From positions 43,478,672 through 43,542,671 of the forward strand of contig OX031063.1 of assembly GCA_943736015.1 (NCBI GenBank): a stretch of 64,000 nucleotides of DNA, given 5' to 3'. The position numbers were made by a program, and so were the translations under genes. The DNA is from Tridacna crocea (Eukaryota; Mollusca; Bivalvia; Cardiida; Cardiidae). The notes beneath the pieces were generated by a model, which worked only from the letters and a program-made list of their open reading frames with translations, searched no databases and had not been told where the DNA came from. Of the stretch, positions 56,996 through 64,000 are shown piece after piece (the stretch's first letter is position 1; every line of letters starts with the position of its first letter).

Positions 56996-57386
56996 TTACG
57001 AGGTTGGAATAACTTCAATGCTACCTTTCACACTAGACTTTACTTCAGAATGCCGAGAACTGCTAGAACTGCGTGAACTCTGTGAACGACTGGAATCTTT
57101 AGACGAAAGAGAATCTTTTGATCTTGACAAATCTTTTGACCTTGCAGAAAGTCCTGAAACATTGCTCGCTTTATCACTGTACACTGTCAGCTCATCATCA
57201 CTGTCGTCCTGATTGGCAGCTTTGCGTAAATCTTTAGATTGTTGTAAATATCTCTCTCCCTTGATGATTTCATCTTCCATCAGCAGGATTTCCTGTTCAT
57301 TGATTGGCCACCTGGCTTCAGCAAGAACTTTCATGCACCAGCTACGGTTGTTCTCGAAGGAAGGGATTTCATCTGGATCTCCAAAT
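56996..57386 (-). CDS. VWA3B: VWA3B-like block A last exon with Ser/Arg tail and stop
   Basis: 391 bp from acceptor ATGTAAAG to TAA at 56996-56998. The first part (FGDPDEIPSFENNRSW, MKVLAEARWPINEQE) is ordered and family-like. From about codon 60 it is Ser/Arg/Lys/Asp repeats. It contains possible internal donors: GTAAAG at 57038-57043 (phase 0) and GTAGCA a few codons later (phase 1). Confidence 0.75.
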
Positions 57387-60300
57387 CTTTACATAGAAAT
57401 ATTAAGAAAGAATACAAATTAATAACTTAACTCATTACCAAATAACAAAATATTAAGTTTGTCCAATCGAAAGACTTTGCAGAGGACAAAATAAGAGTAA
57501 ATGTAAATTTGAAATTTGTTTTGTGAAGGGTAGAAAACATTGTGAGAAAAGGAGAAATGCTGGTTATCAGCATTTTCTCCTTTTCCCAAAATGTTTTCTA
57601 AAGGTTTCTTTCTCAGGGTGGTCAAAAGTAGGGATTGTGTGGTAATGCATATAGGTTAATACTAGTATTAGCCCTTTACCAAACAGCAGAATTTTAGACT
57701 GGTCCAATTTGACAGCACTTGCAGACAATAAATTAAACATAACTCAAAAATTGAAATTTTTTTGTTTCTAGCAGGGTAGAAAACATTGTGGGAAAAGGAC
57801 AAAATGCTGGTTACCAGCATTTTCTCCTTTTCCCTCAATGTTTTCAAAGGCTTTCTTTCTCAGAAAGTCGTTAAAAGTCAGGATTGTGTGGTAAAGTGTC
57901 AAACTAATTATATAAAAATCAAATTTTAGACTTGTCAAAATTGAAAGCATTTACAGAGGCAGATTCAATTTGTCTAAAATCATGCCCTTGAAAAGGCAAA
58001 TATTGTGTTAAGAGAATATTTCTGATTATTATTAAAATGATAAGATTATTTTGTTAAGAATTAAAACATCTCAACTTACTCTTCAGCTCTGACCTCATCT
58101 GGAATGGCCTCCCATACCATGAAGTCCAGGCGCCTGTAGCATGAAAATTTTGACTTATTATCTATTTACTAGACAACAACAATTTGGGGCAGTCCATTAT
58201 AAAAGCATTTGCAGATGACAGCTAAAATCTGGTAGTAACGATATGATCTGTCTTTGAAAAGGGGAGAAATCAATGTGGGAAAAGTAGAAAATGCTGCTTA
58301 CCAGCATCTTCTCCTATTTCTACAAAGTTTTCGCAAGGCTTCCCTCTCTCGGTTATGAATTCTTTCATTATAGATTTATGAAAAAAAGTCTTCTGTGAAG
58401 GAAACGGAAAACAATATTGTAACTTGGAAATGCCCGGTTCATTCCCAAGCGGCAGTGCTTGTATTGTCAGAGAGCCCTTTGGCAAAACTCTTCTGAGCCT
58501 CAGCCTAGTAGTGATGGAGTAGTACAAACAATGCATAAATTACTGTATTGTCACTGTGATCTGTCTGAAATACTGTTGAAAGAAGCATAAAACACAATTC
58601 AAACCAAACAAAAGGAGTGATATCTTGTAATTTAGTTCAATTTTTTCTTACAATTGAAAGCATTTGCAGACAACAAAATAAATGTGACCCAAAAATTTCA
58701 TTTTGTTCAGGGAATGTAAGAAAACATTATGGAAAAAGGAGAAAATGCTGGTTGCCAACATTTTCTCGTTTTCCAAAAATGTTTTCAAAAGCTTTCTTTT
58801 CCAGCATTTTCTAGCATTTTCTCTTTTGGCCACAATGTTTTCATATGCTGTCTGTCTCAGGGTCATTAAAACACAGGATTATGTAGCAAAGGGCTTAACC
58901 CATTACCACACAATCCCAACTTTAACACCCCTATAAAAGAAGCCTTTTGAAAACATTGTGGGAAAAGGAGAAAATGCTGGTAACCAGCATTTTCTCCTTT
59001 TCCCACAATATTTTCATGCTTTCAAAGTCAGAAATCATCATATCAACAAGGTTTAATTTGTCTGTAGATGCTTTGAATTTGGTCCGGTCCAAAAAAAAAT
59101 GTCATTTGGTAAAGAGTTAAATATTAAACCAGACGCTCAAACTTTACACGTGTAAACATTGAGAGAATTATTTTGCAGACAATTAAATACCGTAAGTGTG
59201 CCTTTAAAAGTTTTGTTCAGAAGGATAACACACATTGCTAGAAAAGAAGAAAGTCCTAGTCACTGTTTCAGAGGCTTTCTTCCCCTGAGTCTTTAACCCT
59301 TTACCACACAATGATGACTTTTAACAATCCTGAGAAAGAAGCCTTTTGCAAACATTGTGGGAAAAGGACAAAATGCTGGCAACCAGCATTTTCTCCTTTT
59401 CCCACAATATTTTCTACCCTTCACAAAACAAATTTCAAATTTTCAGTCACTTTTATTTTGTTGTCTGCAAATGCTTTTAACTTGGACAAGCTTACAATTT
59501 TGTTGTTTGGTAATGGGTTGACTCTTTACCAAATGGCAAAGTTTTGGACTAGTCCAAGTTGAAAGCATTTGCAGATGACAAAATAAATGTGAATCAAAAA
59601 TTGAATTTTGAATTGGAAATGGTAGAAAACATTGTGGGAAAAGGAGAAAATGCTGGTAACCAACATTTTCTCCTTTTCTCACTATGTTTTCAAAGGCTTT
59701 CTTTCTCAGGGTTGTCAAAAGTCAGGATTGTGTGGTAAAGAGTTACAGAAGAAAGTCCTAGTAAATGTTTCATAGGCTTTCTTCTACTGGTCTTTAATTC
59801 TATAAATATGTGGCAAAGGAGTAAGTAAAGAGAAAATGAAAGCAAACCATGAAAGAAAACTCTAAAATTTACCGTTTAATTTTATCAATAGCTTTCTGCA
59901 GTCTCTCCTCATAGGCCTTCAGGTTGACACCATTTGGATTGATCAGTTTTATTGACTTTTTGTTTGTGCTCGACACATGGGCAATTGGAAGTACCTGTAA
60001 AACATGGCTATAAAATGATCAGCATGTTGAAATTTTTTTGGCCATTAGTTTTTTTTTACTTTTATAAAACTCCCCTAGTTTCCCCTCTTCCACCCCCCCC
60101 CCCTCCCCTTCCCCACAGGTCCACTTAGTAAGAGAAACAAAACAACAGATAAGAAAAATGAAAAACACTTGTTGATCTACATGTAAGCAACTACAGCATT
60201 CTCAGGAAAACACATTAAGGTCCTTTAACTCTTTACGAAACAACATAATTATAGACTGGTCCAAACTAAATGTGACTCAAAAATTGAAATTTGCTTTGGC

Positions 60301-63300
60301 AAGGGTAGAAAACGTGGGAACAGGAGAAAATGCTGCCAGCATTTTCTCCTTTTCCCACAATGTTTTCAAAAGGCTTCTATCTCAGGGTCGTTAAAAGTTG
60401 GGATAATGTGGTAAAGAGTTAATCAGGTAAATATATTGGGAATGGTAGAAAACATTGTGGAAAAAGGAGAAAATGCTGGTTACCATCATTTTCTCCTTTT
60501 CCCACAATGTTTTCATAGGGCTTCTTTCTCAGGGTTGTTAAAACCCAAGATTGTTTGGTAAAGGGTTAAGTGTGATTATCTGAAGTATGTACCTCGTCAA
60601 ACACTTTAGCTAGGACATGTTTATCCAGTATAGGGACATATTTTGACTTATGAGGTATCATGGTCGGGGCCAGGGCATCCAGCAATGTTAGATGTTTTGC
60701 TACCAATCCATTCTTCTGTAACCACTGTTTTGCTGACAACCCTTTTGTCCTGCAACATACAATTTAAAGCAAAATAGTTATTTAACCTTTTACCAAACAA
60801 GCCCTGGTTTTAACGACCCTTTGAAAAAGAGCCATTAGAAAACATTGATGGAAAAGGAGAAAAAGCTTGTAACCAGCATTTTCTCCTTTTCCAACAGTGT
60901 TTTCTACTCTATCATGGACAAATTCTGTCATTTTAGCCACTTTTGAATTGTTGCCTGTTTTCAATTTGGCCATGTATAAAATTTTGTTGTTTGGTAAAGG
61001 GTTATTCTTGCAATAAAGCCCCAATAGCATTCCAGAAATATACAATATGGGTGTTAGAATAAATTCAAAATTTAACCACTTAAAATATAGAAAATATTAT
61101 AAAGATTACAATCTGTTATTAAACTGTCAGTCCAAGCGTTAGTTGCTGGCACAAAAATGAATTTTACAATTAGGTAAAAAGTAAAACAAAAGATGAGCAA
61201 CTTGACAATTTTTGACCTAATTTTAAACTTCATTCTTGTGGTATTTGTTGAAGACAATATCACAATGAATTCATATTGAATTTTAAAGACCATGTATCGT
61301 ATTTTGTGCAAAGCCAAAGGAAGTAAACCCAATTAAACTCAATTTTTCTCAGGCAATAAGTTTTTCAGTGACACTCAGGTATGTTATTGGAAATGGCTTG
61401 TTGAAATACACTAATAAATAATCGTAGAAATACTAAATTTTCATTGAAAATAGCTTCACTCGCTCATAGCCTTCTAGCGCAATGATACGAAATTCTTGTA
61501 ACTATCGCTTGGTCCTGGGCTTTTTTAAGTTTATCCCATGGCTTGTTAATACATTGATTGCATGGTCCTCCATTTGATTTGGGCAGGAATAATTACAGAT
61601 CATAATAACCTATTGTAATATTGGAAATTTCATAAGAACGGCCAAAGATATTTCAAAATCATAGCTTTCAGGTACAAACTTGATTTTATTCAATATATTT
61701 CTCTCTCTACCAATCATGCATCCTACTGTCAAGGGACATAACTCCTGATTCCTCCTTATGATCAATGGGAGACCACTAATACACAAATAATCCTAACTTT
61801 GTCATGAGTACTCTCCCTTGAACCAAAAGGGTATTCATTTGATTAGTAGGTTGATTTTCAAGCCAATATGTGAATGATATTTATATCTTTTTCTTTCAAA
61901 TTATTGACCCCAGACAATGGCTTCCTTAACAAATACCACTTCAGCATTTTCAATACTTTGATTCTGGTCAGTTACTCTGTGTATAATATCATGATGATAA
62001 ATCATGACTCACTTGTAGAATTTCCTGCCTCTTGATGGCCTGTTTTTTCTTGCTTCTCTTGCCTCCACTGCAAAAAAATATCACACTGATGACAACAGAG
62101 AGATAATACAGGCTAACTCTTTACCAAGCAGCAAAGTTTATAGACTTTTTCAATGAAAGTGTTTGTACACAACAAAATGAATATGACTCAATATTAAAAT
62201 TTGATTCAGGAGGGTAGAAAAATTGATGGGAAAAGAAGAAAATGCTGGATGCCTGTGTGGACACTGCTGCTTGGTAGCAACCTAGGATGATTATACAGAA
62301 TGGAAAGCAAATATTATTTTAATGGACCCAGCATTTTCTAATTTTTCCAACAACAGTTTCTACTCTTTGAAAAACAAATTTCAAGGTTTGAGTAATATAG
62401 AATAAGCTATTTATAAATTCTTTCAATTTAAAAATGGCCATAAATTTTTCATCTGATAAAAACCTAAAACATACTGCACAGTAAAATAGTAGAACAGTAA
62501 ACTAGTAAATAGTAAAACAATCAAATATCTTGACCCATCACCACATAATCCCTACTTTTGATGACCCTGAGAAAGAAGTCTTTTGAAAACACTGTGGGAA
62601 AAGAAGAAAATGCTGGTCATCACCATTTTCTCCTTTTTCCACAATGTTTTCTACCCTTCCAAAAACAATTTCAATTTTTAAGCCACATTCATTTTGTCGT
62701 CTATAAATGCTTTCAATTTGGACAGGTTTTAAATTTTGTTATACTGTAAAGAGTTAAAGGGACTTAATACAGTGACAATGGCAGGCACCTATTAACCCAT
62801 TACCACACAACAAAATTTCAGACTGGTTTAAATTGAAAGCATTTGCAGACGACAAAATAAAGGTGACTGAAACATTGAAATTTGCTCTGGAAAGGGTAGA
62901 AAACATTGTGGGAAAAGGAGAAAATGCTGGTTACCAGCATTTTCTCCTTTTCCCACAGTGTTTTCAAAAGCCTTCTTTCTCAGGGGCGTCAAAAGTAGGG
63001 ATTGAGTGGTAATGGGTTAAAAGTTACATTTTAGCATCATTAAGTGATTAATTGAAACATATCAAAATAAAATCTTTATGTGCTTCTTTCATCGTTTCAA
63101 ACCTTTCTATCAATTTAATTGGATTATTTCCTGTTTGAAGCTAAAGATGCAGGTTTTTGGTTCCATGCTACTGACAACCAGTACATTGTGTCAAACATAA
63201 ATTAATGTAACCTGCATTATACTCCCTTTCCTTAGAATCCTTCATAAGCAAACAAATTTAAAGTATTGTTGTCACTTACAAGGATTATTGGCATACTTCT

Positions 63301-63967
63301 AGTTAACCTTATTTCATAATTCAAATAACACAGTTAACCTTATCTCATAATTCATTTTATTATTTCATCTGCGAATGCTTTCATCATGAACCAGTATTGA
63401 TTTTGTTGTTTGGTAAAGACGACAATATTTTGGACTTGTCCAAATTGAAAGCATTAAAATTCTGTAGACGGCAAAATTAATGTGACTCAAAAATCAATAC
63501 TGATATTTGGAAAGGAGGGAAACAGTGTGGGAAATGGATAAAATGCTGGTTACCAATATTTTCAAAGGCTTTCTTTCTCAGTGTTGTTAAAAGTCGGAAT
63601 TGTTTGATACGGAGTTCAATCTTTACAACTCAACCAAATTTCATACTTGTCGAAAAACAAAGCATCTGCTAACAACAAATCAAATAGGGATAAAATTGTG
63701 TAAATTGTCTTTGATAGGGAAGAAAACATAGTGGTTACCAGGATTTTCCCCTTTTTCCACAATGTTTTCCATAGCCCTTCCTTTCAGGGTTGTATGGTTA
63801 TTTGAATGGCATGGTTAAAAACAAACAATCTATATAATGTAAGCTGTATAAAAATACAAGTCAACAAGTATAATATATTCAACCCACAACCAAAGAAATT
63901 ATATATGTACCATTAGTTGTTTCTATTGGTTTGTAATGGTATTTATTGTATGACTGGATATGAAATC
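56996..63967 (-). CDS. VWA3B: VWA3B-like protein, 3' block of exons (5' part lies beyond the window)
   Basis: Spliced model: join of 63911-63967 (tentative), 62013-62067, 60593-60749, 59873-59994, 58080-58133 and 56996-57386, read on the minus strand. All junctions are AG/GT and keep frame, giving 277 residues plus TAA. The peptide contains WLQKNGLVAKHLTLLDALAP, VPILDKHVLAKVFDE and VNLKAYEERLQKAI, which I recognise from the region of VWA3B (von Willebrand factor A domain protein 3B) after its VWA domain. A helical stretch (WPINEQEILLMEDEI) follows, then a low-complexity Ser/Arg/Asp tail. The VWA domain itself is not in the window. Role: intracellular protein whose family function is poorly defined; nothing in the sequence adds to that. 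No signal peptide or membrane segment is visible. AATAAA on the minus strand at 56822-56827 falls inside a MITE. An internal donor GTAAAG (57038-57043, phase 0) could bypass the stop. Family assignment is from memory, without a database search. Confidence 0.72.
57427..57902 (-). mobile_element. Two TTAA palindromic MITEs, same orientation
   Basis: 57427-57659 and 57668-57902, nine bp apart. Confidence 0.84.
58080..58133 (-). CDS. VWA3B: VWA3B-like block A exon
   Basis: 54 bp exon, acceptor GCTACAG, donor GTAAGT, phase 2 in and 2 out. It reads RLDFMVWEAIPDEVRAE, like the family's R-L-x-x-(I/M)-V-W segment. Confidence 0.75.
58190..58335 (-). mobile_element. TTAA palindromic MITE, degraded
   Basis: Core GCTGCTTACCAGC. 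Confidence 0.6.
58648..59120. mobile_element. Two TTAA palindromic MITEs, opposite orientations, sharing TTAA
   Basis: 58648-58898 (-), with an extra AGCATTTTCTAGCATTTTCT duplication, and 58895-59120 (+). Confidence 0.83.
59293..59746. mobile_element. Two TTAA palindromic MITEs, opposite orientations, sharing TTGA
   Basis: 59293-59521 (+) and 59518-59746 (-). Confidence 0.85.
59873..59994 (-). CDS. VWA3B: VWA3B-like block A exon
   Basis: 122 bp exon, acceptor TTACAG, donor GTAAAT, phase 0 in and 2 out. It continues the conserved segment with VLPIAHVSS, IKLINPNGVNLKAYEE and a predicted helix ending in lysines. Confidence 0.8.
60225..60569 (-). mobile_element. Two TTAA palindromic MITEs sharing TTAA
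   Basis: 60225-60422, apex shortened (GCTGCCAGC), and 60419-60569, lacking most of its left third. Confidence 0.82.
60593..60749 (-). CDS. VWA3B: VWA3B-like block A exon with the WLQKNGL repeat
   Basis: 157 bp exon, acceptor TATGTTGCAG, donor GTACAT, phase 2 in and 0 out. It holds the best-conserved segment: LSAKQWLQKNGL, LTLLDALAPTM and YVPILDKHVLAKVFDE. Confidence 0.8.
60782..61005 (+). mobile_element. TTAA palindromic MITE
   Basis: Full length with internal changes; right end TTAT. Confidence 0.83.
61238..61972 (+). mobile_element. GTGGTATTTGTC element, copy 4
   Basis: Longest uninterrupted copy, about 735 bp, in a block A intron. No ORF of transposase type. Confidence 0.75.
62013..62067 (-). 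CDS. VWA3B: VWA3B-like block A exon
   Basis: Short basic exon (EAREARKNRPSRGRKFY) between acceptor TTTTTTGCAG and donor GTGAGT. It is 55 bp, phase 1 in and phase 2 out, and joins the next exon to give Lys-Thr-Lys-Gly before the conserved repeat. Confidence 0.65.
62114..62262 (-). mobile_element. TTAA palindromic MITE, left two thirds
   Basis: Breaks in the palindrome; a possible right arm (CAGCATTTTCTAATTTTTCC) resumes near 62330. Confidence 0.65.
62530..62757 (+). mobile_element. TTAA palindromic MITE
   Basis: Full length; core GCTGGTCATCACC. Confidence 0.85.
62792..63020 (-). mobile_element. TTAA palindromic MITE
   Basis: Full length, perfect core, TTAA both ends. Confidence 0.88.
63350..63800. 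mobile_element. Three degraded TTAA palindromic MITE pieces
   Basis: 63350-63418 (right end, +), 63417-63615 (-) and 63621-63800 (-). Confidence 0.6.
63911..63967 (-). CDS. VWA3B: VWA3B-like block A, first exon in window (tentative)
   Basis: Reads HIQSYNKYHYKPIETTN in the only frame open to the donor GTACAT (63905-63910). Its last base plus the next exon make GTG, so the phase fits. The acceptor (AAATAG) has a weak pyrimidine tract and all three frames are closed just upstream, so this exon is the least certain of the set. Confidence 0.35.
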
Positions 63968-64000
63968 CTATTTCCGGAAGTTATGATAAATCCGCCTACC

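Overview
The window looks like animal nuclear DNA from a mollusc, most likely a bivalve. It is AT-rich, genes have many short exons with GT..AG introns, and the introns are packed with short non-autonomous transposons of kinds I associate with bivalve genomes. Dreissena is only a guess. No gene lies convincingly on the + strand. No rRNA gene, bona fide tRNA gene, CRISPR array or bacterial-type operon was seen.

Three spliced coding blocks were rebuilt by hand on the minus strand, and every exon junction keeps frame. Block A (63967 down to 56996) matches the middle-to-C-terminal part of VWA3B: a WLQKNGL-type repeat, a helical segment and a Ser/Arg-rich tail. Block G (52837 down to 47523) encodes a guanylate-kinase-like domain of the Discs-large (DLG) MAGUK family, ending in the family-typical PAKxKL and a stop. 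No SH3 or PDZ exons were found in front of it. Block B (29202 down to 1454) is a complete 352-residue model carrying DUF4537, the Tudor-like domain that in vertebrate VWA3B follows directly after the segment seen in A. So a VWA3B-like locus appears to span the whole window, with a DLG kinase-like module sitting inside it and B having gained its own start exon. An in-phase alternative donor in the last exon of A would also allow a full-length A-to-B transcript that skips G.

Almost everything else is repeats. The dominant one is a roughly 230-bp element with TTAA at both ends, CCCTTTACCA-type terminal inverted repeats and a central palindrome. I counted about 70 whole or broken copies, so perhaps a fifth to a quarter of the window (hand count). 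It looks like a piggyBac-type MITE. Copies often stand end to end sharing one TTAA, and three core variants exist. Other families: GC-rich palindromic elements (TGCGCGGACTGCGCA), a hairpin family built on GTGCAGTCTGATCTTG, a roughly 0.6-0.7 kb element ending in GTGGTATTTGTC, an element with a triplicated 88-bp palindrome, a 450-bp nearly perfect inverted repeat, a 22-bp minisatellite, a decayed Tc1-like transposase, tRNA-derived SINE pieces, and a 529-bp miniature LTR retrotransposon (TRIM) whose two identical 206-bp LTRs contain a tRNA-like A-box/B-box promoter.

The strongest candidates for something undescribed are the tRNA-promoter TRIM at 15257-15785, the VWA3B/DLG interleaving, and the self-targeting palindromic TTAA elements.
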